Assembly: GCA_020205615.1 (NCBI GenBank)
Contig: CM035163.1
Span: 53,541,899 to 53,605,898 of the forward strand
DNA length: 64,000 nucleotides
Source of the DNA: Panax quinquefolius
Taxonomy: Eukaryota > Streptophyta > Magnoliopsida > Apiales > Araliaceae
Reading direction: 5' to 3'
The notes beneath the pieces were generated by a model that had not been told where the DNA came from, made no database searches, and worked only from the letters and a program-made list of their open reading frames with translations. This document shows, piece by piece, positions 19,551-31,682 of the stretch (the stretch's first letter is position 1; each line of letters opens with the position of its first letter). Made by a program: the position numbers and the translations under genes.

Positions 19551-22221
19551 TATGACACCCCCAAAATAGGTATACATCACCTATTCTGAGTCACCAAATA
19601 CATGGTACATAATACAAATATAATCTTAAATATACAACATGAGCTGTGAGTTTTAATACAATTATTATCTTCTAGACAGTATTAAAACTCAAATTTAGTC
19701 CTCAATACAGTTATTAACACACTATTTCATAGAATAGTGAGGACTACTAATGCTATCATCTGGACCGTCACTCCGTTCCCCGACTAGTCCTTGCTACGTT
19801 CTCATTTCCTGAAGAGAACAATGAAAGTAAAAGGGTGAGCTCAACTAGCCTAGTAAGAAATATTATGACTAAGATAATACAGAATAAATTATCGTTAGCC
19901 TTCAACAATGTTAAACTGATACAATATAACAAACATCAAGTTTAACTGCAGTGAAACAAGCAATCAATTAAAAGAGTCAAGTAGAGAATAAAATCTACTA
20001 TCTTTTATGATTTAAAAGGTTTTTCATTACTTTTATCATTTGGGACTCGACTTAATAAATAATCCACATCATCCACAGACTACTGACCATCGATATTCAT
20101 TAGTATCACAACCACAAATTATACATGCACTACGGGCCAAGGATATTCGTGTATTCATCAATGGTCATGATCATGCCAACAACTGTCCATCAATGCACTA
20201 CGGGCCAATGAGGACTTTACCACATCATTTGTAACATTACGGTCATGATTATACCGATTAATCCCTGGTCATAATCATACCAAGTCCATCTATGCACTAC
20301 AGGCCACAGATGACTTTCAACATAATATAAACATGGGGATAATAACAATGATATAAGAATTCAATAAAACAAGTTCAAGAATTAATTTATCCAGGAACTA
20401 ATAACGTCCAAATTGTCAACATGATACTTCTTTGTAGAGTAAAATTCAAGAATGCTCATTAGAATATTTCCATGAAAAGATACTGGATGAAGCACAAATA
20501 TCAAGGATATTCCACTAATTTCATGGAGTATAGAAGTCAAAACTTTAACTAACTGAGTATAATAAAGAATGGAATAACAAAAGAAATCACCAGACATGCG
20601 ATAGACCAGACATGCAGAAAAGTTATTCCAATGAATAATATATAACGGAATTCGGTCGTGCGTAAACGCATGCAGGGCGTGATATTCAAAATAATAATAA
20701 ATAACGGAACCGTGTCAAAGAAATTACGCACCGCTGCAGGATGTTCCAACGAGAATAATAAATAACGGAATCCGGTCATGCGAACGCGCACAAACATGAT
20801 GTTCCAATGAATAATAGAGAATGGAATAATGAAAGAATTTCACCATGTATGCGGCAGATTCAGATAGGCAAGTTATTCCAACATAATGATAAAGAATGGA
20901 ATAATGTAAAAATTTCACCAAGTATAGGGTAGCAGCGTGATACAAAAGTTATTCTAATGTAATAATAAAAAATGGAATAATGTAAGTTCTCTTCATGAAT
21001 ACAAAAGAAATAATACCCCTTACCTTAGAACAAACTGGATATAGGAGTAGTGAAGTAGCAGATTACTTTTCTTCTTTCTCTCTATAGTTTCTCCCTCTAG
21101 AGTTTCAGTGAATTCGTAAGAAATAATGAAGGAATGAGCTTCTATTTATAGGAGAATGGATGAATAGTAACTAATTCTGAGCGGTCCAGATTGATTTACT
21201 TTTTAAGCAGACGGTCAGATTGGTTTAATATAAAATATTCTAATAAAATAAAATCTTTTAAATAAAATATAATATATTCTATTTATAATATAATAAAACG
21301 AATAACTTTATAAAAGTATTTATTTTATATATAAAAATTTTTTACTATGAAAAACACTATCGCAGCACTATCCAAACACTATGCATAATAAAATATAATA
21401 TATTCTATTTATAGTCTAATAAAACGAATAACTTTATAAAAATATTCTATTTTATATAAAAAGATTTTACTATACAAAAACACTATGCATAATAGAATAT
21501 AATATATTCTATTTATAGTCTAATAAAAGGAATAACTTTATAAAAGTATTACATTTTTATATAAAAAGCTTTTTACATTTTATTACATTAATAATACTAA
21601 TAAAACAAAACTTCATCACCATTATTATAATTCACACTATTAATCGACCAGGGTCGTTCCAGGGAAAGAGGGCTTTCCAATAAGGATTTCTCCCTATTGA
21701 CGCGCAATTAGGTGACCAAACCTCTCATTGGCAGAACTTCTAGACATCGTTAATATTGTAAATAATAATATTAATAACTTCGTCGTCTCAATTATTGATT
21801 TAATAATATATAAAATATCGACAATGCTTGAATCAATTAACGTGAGATACTATGCAACAATTACTGAAGCAATAATTGAACAAAACTGAGTGACTTCTCA
21901 AGTAAGCATCAATAATCAATACCGTGTGCTACAACAGTTAACGATAAAACTTCCGCCGTTATTTTCATAAATATTTTTGTCGTTTTCTCAATCTGACAAT
22001 AATTCCGTTGTGGGGTCCACCAATGATTGTGCCGTCGTACGAATATTCTCTGTTAAAGCGAATATTTCCCGACCAATCGAATATTATATAACAACTTGCG
22101 TACTTTGCAAAATTTATAACTATTACCCACAACTATAACATTATATCAAATTCATTCCATAATATTCTAAAATGATAATTATAGAAAATTCATCTTTATT
22201 CATAAATGTTGGGGTCTTACA
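19551..22221 (-). repeat. 5' LTR of array B (2671 bp)
   Basis: It runs from TGTAAGACCCCAAC at 22221 to GGTGTCATA at 19551 (terminal TGTGACG mutated to TATGACA). The TATA box is at 21142-21151, possible 5' splice site at 21023, 65-bp repeats at 20990-20560, hairpin cluster at 20313-20069, possible 3' splice site at 19809 and terminal inverted repeat at 19585-19565. It differs from the middle LTR mainly by small clustered changes at CAG/CTG sites. Confidence 0.85.
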
Positions 22222-22226
22222 CAAAC
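22222..22226. repeat. Target-site duplication of array B, right (CAAAC)
   Basis: It is identical to 7500-7504. Removing 7505-22226 rejoins LTR X without a gap. Confidence 0.85.
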
Positions 22227-22663
22227 TGCGTTGACCGACCATGACTTGCAAGGTTTCTTGGTAACCCAGAAAGTCCTTACCAGTGTCTGACAACGTATTT
22301 AACCAATTAGATCTGACAGGTTTTACAAGATTTGATGTTGTTGTTGTATCTAAGTTGTAGCTTTGTATATGTACTATATATTTATGCCTTAGAATCTCCT
22401 AAACATCAAGTAGGATGGAATCAGTGGCCAGTCAAAGTGGTCTGTTCGAACACAATTCATGTTTTCTGGGCAACCTAGAAAATTGATGAACATATGTTCT
22501 GACATGGGTTGACCGATCAATATCTTGCTAGTGTTTTGTTGTTATGGTGATGTGTTGTATTAGATCTGTAATATTACATGCTAGCTACAATCTGGACGTC
22601 TTAAATCACATAAACATTAATAGGATTTCAAGTTGTGGAATCCCAAAGTAGGCATGTCATACT
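22227..22663 (+). repeat. LTR X, second segment
   Basis: This is non-coding sequence continuing X after array B. Phrases such as GTTGACCGACC and CTGGGCAACCTAGAAA recur at 25670-25900 in the third segment, showing the pieces belong together. No gene is seen. Confidence 0.5.
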
Positions 22664-23639
22664 TGTGACGCCCCCAAAACAGGTATACATCACCCATCTT
22701 GAGTCGCCAGATACATGGTACATAAATCAATTACAAACTTAATTATACAACTGTCGAGTAATATACGACAAAACATAGGTGAGAGTTTAAACAAGAATAT
22801 TGTCTTCTAGACAAAATTCACTCTCAATGGAGTCCTCATTACAATTATTATCACATTATTTCACAGAATAATGAGGACTACTAAAACAACCATCTGGACT
22901 TTCACTCCGTTCCCCGACTCATCCTAGCTATATTCTCATTTCCTGAAGAGAACAATGAAAGAAAGGGTGAGCTCAACTAGCCCAGTAAGAAATATTATGA
23001 CTAAGATAATGCAGAATAAATTATCCTTAGCCTTCAACAGTATAACAACTGATAAAATACAATAGACAACAAGTTTTAGATCAACAACTGCAGCGGAACA
23101 AGCAATCCATTAGAAGAGTCAAGTAGAGCATAAAATCTACTATCTTCTATGATTTAAAAAGTTTTTCATCAACCTTATCACTGAGACTCAGCTTAATAAA
23201 TAAAATCGAATCATCCCTGCATCATGGCCAAGGATATTCATGTAATCATCAATGGTCATGATTATACCGAATAATCCCTGGTCATAATCATACCAACAAC
23301 TATCTATCAATGAACTACAGGCCAATGAAGACTTTTACCACATCATTCGTTACATTCTTTGTCATGATTATCTTTGAATAATCCTCGGTCATAATCATAC
23401 CAAGTCCATCTATGCACGTAAGCCAAAGATGACTTTAATCACAATATAAGCATGAGAATGATGACAATGACATAATAATTCAATAAAACAAGTTCAAGGA
23501 TAAATTTTAAAGATTTATAATTTAATTTATCCAGAAATCAATAACGTCCAAATTGTCAACATACTGCTTTGTAGAGTAAAATTCAAAAATAATATTCATG
23601 TAGCAAAAATAATTTGGACAGAAAAGAAATATATTTTTT

Positions 23640-23890
23640 GGGTAAATAGTACCCCGTGAATAGTACCATGTGAATAGTACTTTGGGAATAGTACCTCGTG
23701 AATAGTACCCCGACATGAAAAGTACCCCAAATACTCGAGTGAATTATATTCGGTAGTAATTTGGGTGAATAGTAACCCGTGAATAGTAACTCGTGAATAG
23801 TACTCTGACACGAAAAGTGCCCCGAATACCCGAGTGAATAATACTAGAGTGAATAGTAACTGGGTGAATAGTAACTCGTAAAAGAAAAAT
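23640..23890 (-). repeat. Short repeats based on GTGAATAGTA (D)
   Basis: About a dozen copies of (G/A)TGAATAGTA(C/A) occur with variable spacers of 3-20 bp, including two longer parallel blocks (CCCGACATGAAAAGTACCCC and a variant). The same motif forms arrays in both I LTRs (57418-57612, 61378-61572) and, reverse complemented, in F (41200-41245). Confidence 0.7.
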
Positions 23891-23979
23891 ACCAAAGAAA
23901 ATGATATTTCATGACGAGTACAAAAGAAATGATATCTCATACGAGTATAATAGAATATACGAAACTGCAAATGGATTTT

Positions 23980-24470
23980 TACCCGCCATGCGGTAATCCA
24001 CATAGACAGATCATTTCCATAATTTAATAAAGAATGAATACAAAGGATCATTCACCATGCATGCGGTAATCCACATAGACAGGTTATTCCAACAGAATAA
24101 TAAAGAATGGAATAACAGAAGAATTCACCACGCGCGCGATAGGTAATCGCATGACGAGTTATTCCCAATGTAATAATAAAGAATGGAACCAGTGTAGCAT
24201 TATTAAAATGCAGACGAGGATATTCCAATAGAATAATAAAGAAGGGAACCAGGTCATGCATAATCCATACAGACAGGATATTCTAATAGAATAATAAAGA
24301 ATGGAATAACAACAGAATTCACGTGCATGCGATAGATCAGCATGTAGGCATTATTCCAATGAATAATAAAGAGCGAGAATAATGTAAGAATTTCACCATG
24401 TATGCGGTGCCAGCGATAAACATGTTATTCCAAAATAATATTAAAGAATGGAATAACAACCCTTACGAGT
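23980..24470 (-). repeat. About 65-bp tandem repeats (D)
   Basis: Units resemble those of B: AGAATGGAATAAC, a variable centre containing CATGCGGTAATCCACATAG-type small stems, then GTTATTCCAACAG. The array is less regular and partly damaged at CAG sites. Confidence 0.6.
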
Positions 24471-26089
24471 ATTTAAAGAAAATAACTCTCTTCATGAATA
24501 CGAAAGAATAATACCCCTTACCTAAGAGAAAACTGGATACTGGAATAGTGAGGTAGCAGACTTCTCTTCTTCTTTCTCTCTATAATAATTGCTCTATAGC
24601 TTTAGTGAATTGGTGAGAAATGAAGGAAGAATGAGCTTCTATTTATAGAAAAATATAGTTTCAATAATTGCACATTTTGGGGCTCGAAATATTACAGTAT
24701 AATACCTTCCCCTTTTTCTTCCTTTTTAATTTAGTCCTGTAAGTATTATCAAACTTACACCACCTCCCCTAATAGTAAATCATGTGAATCAATAGTAAAT
24801 CATGTGAATCAATAGTTCTAGACATGTGAAAATACGAATTACAGTATAGTACCTCCATCTATACCTCCATTTTTAACTTAGTCATGCAAGTATTATCAAT
24901 CTTGCACCAACTCCCCTAATAGTAAATCATGTGAATCAATAGTACACACATGTGAACACATAGTTATAAGCATATGAATTAATATCAATTAATTGCTCAT
25001 TTATCCGATTAATTACCTGATTGGTCAATATAACCTCCAGGCATTAATTATTATCGAAATAAATGTCGATTTCCACTAACACTAATAATTTTCACACAAT
25101 GGAACTATCAATTTCATCTTTAATCAACACGAACTTATTTATCATTAATATTATAACTCACAATATTTAACAATCAGGTCGTTCCCAAGAAAGAGGGGGC
25201 TTTCCGATAAGAATTTCTCCCTATTGGCGTGCAATTAGATTGTCTAACCTCTCCTTGACAGAACTTCTAGATATTGTCAATATTGCAAATAATAATATGA
25301 ATAACTTTGTCGTCTCAATTATTGATTTAATAATATAACATATTATCCAGATGATACTGTGACAATAATTGAATCAATAATATGAGAGATATGATGCAGC
25401 AATTACTGTAGCAATAATTGAGTATAACTGAGTGATTTCTCACGTAAGCATCAAGAATCAATATCGTGTGCTATTATGCAACCACACGTATTACTGTACT
25501 TTATCACCGATTATTTTATGACAACTTGTTTACTTTGAATTTTTTTTACATATCACCTTTAACTTTAACCTTTTATCAATTTAACCATTTAATAAATAGA
25601 ATAATTATAAGAAAATTGAATACTTTCATTTCATAAAATTCGGGGTCTCACAGTACTGTTCTTCATTTCTGGGCAAACCCAGAAATGAAGAACATCTCTG
25701 ACAGCTACTTTAGGCCCTTAGATCTTTCAATTGGTGTATGTTTTGATCATGTTTGTTGTTGGGTCTTGTAGTGGTGCATTTGTACTACATGATCTGATCA
25801 ACAACAAGTCCAGAAACACTTTGTGTGAAGAATGATTCTTGGTCAAACTGGGTCACTCGGTATGTGACTTGATTTTCTGGGTTTACATGATGAACATGAA
25901 GAACACCTATATGACAGTTACAATCAGCTATAGTGGTCTTCTTCTACAAATTATTTATAAAAATTATATTTTTATTAAATAATTATAGAAAATTAGTTTT
26001 TAATTATTAAAAATACATAATAAATTATTAAAAATTATTTTAAAGTCCTAGAAAATAGTTTTTAATTATTTTTAATATATTTCATAAAT

Positions 26090-26990
26090 ATTTAATATTT
26101 TAAAATATTAAAGGTATTTAATTTATTTAATTATTATATTAAATAAATTATTTAAAAATGATTTTAATATTTGAAAAATCATTTAAAATTATATAATGAT
26201 ATAAGAAAATATTTTAAGTTATTTTAATGACTTTTAATATTTTGTGATGAAATTCATTAATAATTTAATATTAATGATAATTAAGTTATTTAATAAATGA
26301 ATTAAATAAATAAATTAAAAATGATTTTATTATATTAAAAATCATTTAAATAATAATAAGGTATTTAAAAATATTTTAAGTTATAAAATACAACTTTCAA
26401 TATTTAAAGGTAGAATTCATTAATTAATTATTATTAATGATATTAAAGTTATTTAATAATTATATTAAATAATTTAGTTTAAAAATAATTTTAATATTAT
26501 AAAATCATTTTAAATGAAAATAAGTTTAAAGATATTTTAAGTTATAAAATATAACTTTTAATATTTAAAGGATAATTTCATTAATAATTTAGTATTAATG
26601 ATATTAATTTAACATTAATGATATTAAATTTATTTAATAATTATATTAAATAAATGGTTTAAAATGATTTTATTAGTTTAAAATCATTTAAAAGGATATA
26701 ATTGAATTAAAAATATTTTAAGTTATACTTAATGACTTTTGATATTATGAGGAATAATACATTAATATTTTAATATCAATGGTAATTATTTAAAAATGAT
26801 TTTAAATATTTTAAAAATTATTTAAGGGTAATATTAATACTTTTAAAATATTCTAAGTTATTATAAATAACTTTAATATTTTGGCAATGGTTTCATTAAT
26901 AGTTCAATATTAATTAAATATTAATGATAATAGAATTGTTTGATATTTAAATCATTTAATAATGATTCCGGTGTTTGAAAATTCATGATA
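26090..26990 (+). repeat. Degenerate AT-rich tandem repeat, about 160-bp unit
   Basis: The phrase ATATTTTAAGTTAT recurs near 26212, 26373, 26534, 26716 and 26851 (intervals 161, 161, 182, 135). Each is followed by ACTTTTAATATT, GAATTCATTAAT and ATTAATGATATTAA in the same order. It is nearly all A and T and many blocks are self-complementary. Confidence 0.6.
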
Positions 26991-27579
26991 AATTATAATA
27001 AATAATTATTAAGTCATTTAAAATAATATGACTGATATTTACAGATATTGAGTTACAGAATGAGTCTTAGACTCGATAATTACCCGCTAAAGCTGTCGGT
27101 ACACCGACATATTTCAGAAATTGATTTGGACTTAGATAGGTTGACTTGATAAGTCTTTATGTGTGATTCAATGGTTGTTGAATATATGTGACAATGTGAT
27201 TAGGTTATGTGCTGACTGAGAAATGCAGTACTATATATTATAGTATATTATTTTAATCGAACGAATGATCTGATTAATGATAGGCCGTGATATAAAAGAT
27301 AAATCTATGTTGCATTTTGTAAGCAGTAGACCAGGCAAGTATCCTACCTTTGCATTTTCTTTATGTAATAGACATGAGTAAGAATGTTTCAGAATTATAT
27401 TATTACTGTACAAATTATTAACTCTATATTATATACGCTCATTGATTATCAACATGTTAGTATATGGTAATTCAGATATATATCCTGTTCGTTAATTTCT
27501 ATAAATGGTTATACAAGTGTCCCAACTTGGATAATCATTGTATTTAATCACATGTTGATACACCTTTGTTAATTACCCG

Positions 27580-27601
27580 TATATATATATATATATATAT
27601 T
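27580..27601. repeat. (TA)n microsatellite
   Basis: An uninterrupted run of about eleven TA dinucleotides lies inside LTR X. Confidence 0.9.
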
Positions 27602-28451
27602 GAATTATAGATTATTGTTGAACAAGATAAAACCTTATTATTATCCAATCGAATTGCTTTGGTTTGGAACCCCGACAAGTATGAACATCCCTTACACGGG
27701 AAAACTTTTTATGCACCCAAGGTGGACAGAGTGAACGATAACATCGTTCTTGCATGTAGTATTGATCAATACAGGGTACAATGGACTGATCACCCCCGTG
27801 CCCATAAGTTATGATGGTTTACAGATGAAGTTCTGTTTAACCTTTTCGAAAATGATAATAATGTTCATAGTATGTCACCTTAACCCTAATTATAGTCAGT
27901 ACGTAGTTTCAAAAATTTGAAAGAGGGTTGTTATGTTATTATTATCGGTTCAGATTACTTCACAACTATTGATTTGTTGTAGAAGGGTAGTATAAAGAAA
28001 AAATTTAAATTCTTTCAGCTTATATATATATATAGTTGTTAATACTTGCTGGGCACTCAAATGCTCATCCTTTCTTAATTTAAATGTTTTCAGCTAAGTG
28101 TGAAGAACTAGAAGGCTCATGCAGAAACAAAGGAAAAGGAAAGCTAACTAAATAAGATTTGTGGTAGTTTATGTAATAGTTTGATATTATTAAGACAAAG
28201 ATATATATTATCTATCATGCTGTGTAATGAATGTTTAAATGTCTCGTACCTGGGGATTAAACTCTGATGATATGTAAATTAAGTTGATCTTTATATTATT
28301 GTTATTATTATTAGTATTATTCCGCTCATAGAAATAAGTTGTTAATAAGTTTAGCATAGCATACGGGAAAATCTATTAAGTTAATAAGTTGTTATTGTAT
28401 TTCAGTTCTCGTTAGAAACATTATTTCCAATTTTTTGTTGGACAATGAAAT

Positions 28452-28456
28452 CTTTG
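28452..28456. repeat. Target-site duplication of E, left (CTTTG)
   Basis: It is identical to 45912-45916 at the other end of element E. Confidence 0.85.
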
Positions 28457-28989
28457 TGTTAGTTCCCAGTAGGCACAATATAGATCTAGAAGGGGGGAGG
28501 GGTTGAATAGATCCTTTGATTTACAAAATACTTTTTCTCTTTTAAGTTGTATTGCTCATTAAGTAGCAGATGACAAACATGCGAATCTTTTCAAGCACAA
28601 CGGAATAAGTAAAAGATCCCCTTCATTGATATATTCATAGTCAGTCATACATTGTTCGTAGAGTTAACTTAGTAGTAAGCAGTTAGCACATACATAGCAG
28701 TTATAGAAGTTAAGGTACATAATGTAAATGACATAAATTAAAAGACACAAGGGGTTTTAAGTGGTTCAGAGACTCAAGCTCCTAATCCACTCTTCTGCTT
28801 TCAACTAGCAGGATTTCCACTAAGGAAGGGAAGCACCCTGAATCACTAAGATTCCTTCAAGGCCAGCAGCCTTGGGACTTTAGTTCAGTAAGAACTCTTC
28901 AAGGCCAGTAGCCTTGGAACTTCTCTAGTTCCCTAGGAACTCTTCAAGCCCAGCAGGCTTGGAATCTTCATTTAGTCCCTCTGGACAAG

Positions 28990-29480
28990 GACCCCTTAGG
29001 CTCTGGCTTCTTGTTGTTATAGTTATTGATGTTGTTGGTGCTGAGCTGCTAAGATGTCATTAAGCTCTGAACATCTTTTGTACTTAGCAGCTTGGTGTAG
29101 TCCTCTTTGCATTCTGCTTTGAGTATGGACCACATCTTCTTTGGTGCAGCTGATCTTTACTCTTTTCAGCTCATCTTCATCTGATGTCAGTTGTGCACCA
29201 TCACCATCTGGATTTGCTAAGTCCCTGAGCTTTTGGTAGACTTCTTCTGGCACTTAGTAATCCCTGAACCCTTCTTGAATGTTTTGTAGACATGTTTATG
29301 TATTTGTTCAGTTTCAGCTTTAGGTTCATGGTGCTCTGTAGAGTGGCTCTCTTGATCTTCTTTGTACTCAGCCAATTTCCTGAATGCTATCTTTTTGGCC
29401 TTCTCGGTTCTTAGCTTGGCTGCCATCTTTAGTGGCATTCTCATCTTTGTTGAGTGAAGCTTTGATCTGTATGAGTCCTT
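28990..29480 (-). pseudogene. Coding-like stretch inside E LTR, duplicated at 43980-44460
   Basis: The first frame reads KMRMPLKMAAKLRTEKAKKIAFRK and EYKEDQESHSTEHHEPKAETEQ to FKKGSG. A second frame, overlapping it by about 30 bp, reads PEEVYQKLRDLANPDGDGAQ, then DEDELKRVKISCTKEDVVH. Both frames persist in the other LTR with mostly conservative changes. One frameshift would join them into a charged, helix-rich protein of about 150 residues. No family was recognised. It could be a captured gene fragment or the end of an ancestral element ORF. Confidence 0.4.
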
Positions 29481-29959
29481 CTTTAAAGCTGCTTCACTTC
29501 TACCTTGATAGTCTCATTGTCATTGCGACTTGTACTATTGATCTTTGGTGGAACTCGAAGAGTCAACAATAGCATTCACCAACTCAACGATTCTGCAACT
29601 TCAGAATCATTATCAACACTTGATCTTTGAAGCTCTGTTGATTTATACTCCTTCCCAATCTTCCCATTTGAAAGTAGCCGTTGAAAGCTATTCAAATTGC
29701 CTCACAGATCTCGAGTTATTTGGTGCAGACTGCAGATGTGACATAACACCTTTTTCTGACTTTCTGACACTGCAGTCTACTGTTTCACCTACCTCATTAA
29801 AATTGTCACTTTCATGTCTCGGGCAAGTAGTTAACTTTATTTCACCCTTCTGATTTCTCAATCAGAGGTTGTCCTTCCATCGATGCTCTCAATGAGCTTT
29901 TGTCCGAATATTAATCTTCAGATTGAGTTATTGCCAATGCCTCAATCTCTATTTGTTCG

Positions 29960-31190
29960 AGCTCTACGATTCTGATGCATAACTTCTTGGACTTGATCGT
30001 AGTGTCTTGTTGACTGTTGCTTCTTGACTTGTAGAATTAACACTATGATCTTGGAGAGTGATCATTAGATCTTCAATGTGGAACACTTCTTCCTTCTCTA
30101 GTGTAGTGCTTCAACACTTCTGTTTGCCTCGACTGTTCTCAGACACTGATGGCTTGACTTCTTGCTCTGGCCCCTTCTGAATAACAAGACACTTCAGATT
30201 TGTTGCGTGTCCAGCACGCTTTCTCCTTGTGATCTCCCGTTCACTTATCATCAATGGGCTAACCCAATGCTTAATTACTTTAGTCTTGTTATTCAGAGGC
30301 TGACCAGTATCTTTGTGTATACTCCATCAGTTTCTTCTTTGTTTGGCAAACACTACGATCCTGGTTACTTTCATGATCGTTGTCATCTTTTTACTTGACA
30401 GCCACTGCGTATGCTGACTTTCCTTAGTCAGCTACTGAAGTCTTCTTATGATCATCTTGTGGAAGACTTTACCTTGAATGGCTTCTCAACTCAATCTGGA
30501 TGCTGATTGAGTTGATGCTTAGATCTTCTATTAGCTTGCATGCCATTCATTGAGTGCTCTCTAGTTTCCTTTAGGTGAGATGTATCTTTGCATTACAAAC
30601 CAGAGGCTTCATTCCTTTGGATATTCTGGGAGTGCTCAATTATTGAGAATTGTGTTTGCTCTATGATTCTACTGTGGCCTTGTGAGCACATTTATTAAGA
30701 TCTTAGCTCTGCACTCTATGATTCAGCTTCGGTTGTGCAGACACTACGACTTTGAGATCAGATCTTGATACTACAATTTTTGTCATTGTGCTTGTTGTCT
30801 TCATCTGATCTTGCTCAACTACGATCTCTGCCTTTAATACGATCAGTAGACTCTACGATTCTGAGTGCAGTCTACGATTCTTGAATTGGCTTTGACATTA
30901 GTAGACTCTACGACTCCGAGTGTAGTCTACGATTCTTGACTGGCTTTGGCAGATGCTCGGTCGGTTCGTAGGCAGGCTGTCTCTATAATTATGAACATGA
31001 CTTCCTCAGCAGACTACGGACCTGAGGATGTTCTCCTCGACACACTACGATCCTTCCTCGTCTATCCTGAAAGTCTATGAACTCCGAGATCTACTATCTT
31101 GCAGACTACGATTCTGCCTCGATAGCTCTCGAGTTTTCCTTGACTCTCCTGGCAGACTACGATTTCTGGTGCAGTGCTCAACGATCAGAC
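29960..31190 (+). repeat. Field of dispersed (C)TACGAT(T/C) motifs
   Basis: At least a dozen copies, most densely at 30815-31165, usually occur as TCTACGATTC or ACTACGATCC. The right LTR keeps them (44916-45640), and more lie in the internal region (35140-35720). They are irregularly spaced, so they are not a simple tandem repeat. Confidence 0.65.
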
Positions 31191-31236
31191 AAGCCTATCT
31201 ATTACATCATAAGATCAACCTAACATGCTTGATCTT

Positions 31237-31248
31237 ACTATATTTATA
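31237..31248 (-). promoter_or_regulatory. TATA box of E 3' LTR
   Basis: Sense CTATAAATATAG is repeated at 45702-45713 in the other LTR. Its distance to the LTR start is about 200 bp. Confidence 0.5.
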
Positions 31249-31447
31249 GTCCTTGTACATCATTTCTTTTTAAGGACTAACATATTTGATCAATTCATTC
31301 TAAGTCCTTGTACATATGTTTCTATTATCTATCAAAGGACTTTACAGCTTTTCTTAATGTAAGCATACTTTCATATTGATTCATATGTATATATCATAAT
31401 CAAATCATATATAAATAGGAATATCATTCACATGCTTATTCCTGACA

Positions 31448-31460
31448 ATCTCCCCCTATT
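31448..31460 (-). other. Polypurine tract of E
   Basis: ATAGGGGGAGATT abuts the LTR start TGTCAGG on the minus strand, as needed for plus-strand priming. Confidence 0.75.
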
Positions 31461-31682
31461 TGATTATGACAAAAACAATAAGTGCATATGCATGTTATGA
31501 ATGAATCTTATATACTGATGAAGCGATTGTATTTCTAAAGCGAGATAATCATGAATGTCATTTATAATGATGTGGAATTTAATACATCGACATTTTACAT
31601 CCTCGGATCCGAACATACCTAACTAGTTAGAGATGTACCTCTTTTGGCTCATGTGTATGCTTCTAGGATGTACATTGATTGA

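Larger units (their letters stand above)
7505..22221 (-). mobile_element. Tekay/Del-like chromovirus in tandem: LTR-internal-LTR-internal-LTR (B)
   Basis: The minus-strand order from the right is LTR 22221-19551, internal region 19550-14711, LTR 14710-11993, internal region 11992-7592 and an 87-bp LTR remnant 7591-7505. The outer ends are flanked by CAAAC. Both internal regions encode gag, protease, RT, RNase H and integrase in Ty3 order and are highly similar. The right copy also keeps the chromodomain-type tail. A single duplication around the whole structure implies recombination between LTRs of one or two elements rather than two independent insertions. An assembly duplication is a possible alternative. 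Confidence 0.8.
22664..25652 (-). mobile_element. Solo LTR related to the B family (D, 2989 bp)
   Basis: The termini are TGTGACGCCC at 22664 and GGGGTCTCACA at 25652, flanked by ATACT (22659-22663) and GTACT (25653-25657), a 5-bp duplication with one mismatch. No internal region is present, so this is a solo LTR left by LTR-LTR recombination. In sense order it shows a TATA box (24648-24639), 5' splice-site-like TTAG/GTAAGG (24521), 65-bp repeats (24470-23980), GTGAATAGTA repeats (23890-23640), hairpins (23432-23211) and 3' splice-site-like CTTCAG/G (22943). It is diverged from B, so it is a separate subfamily. Confidence 0.8.
25658..28451 (+). repeat. LTR X, third segment
   Basis: X continues after solo LTR D. 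25670-25930 is unique-looking, 25930-26990 is extremely AT-rich with a degenerate tandem repeat, and 27060-28030 is unique and non-coding. TGCTGGGCACTC then a T-rich tract and TTTTCAG at 28093 resemble the conserved block upstream of the LTR 3' splice-site-like motif of B, D, F and I. The true 3' end of X and its primer site were not found, so the border with the next unit is unresolved. Confidence 0.45.
28457..31447 (-). repeat. 3' LTR of E (2991 bp)
   Basis: It runs from TGTCAGGAATAAGC at 31447 to GGGAACTAACA at 28457. The TATA box is CTATAAATATAG at 31248-31237. It carries about 480 bp (roughly 30116-30590) absent from the other LTR. It contains the TACGAT-motif field (29960-31190) and a coding-like stretch (29480-28990). 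28780-28990 includes near-repeats of AACTCTTCAAGGCCAGCAG. Confidence 0.85.

Noticed and set aside
28094..28456. 3' terminus and primer site of LTR X
   Set aside because: No TTACA/TCACA terminus followed by a tRNA-complementary stretch could be found before E, so the end of X was left open.
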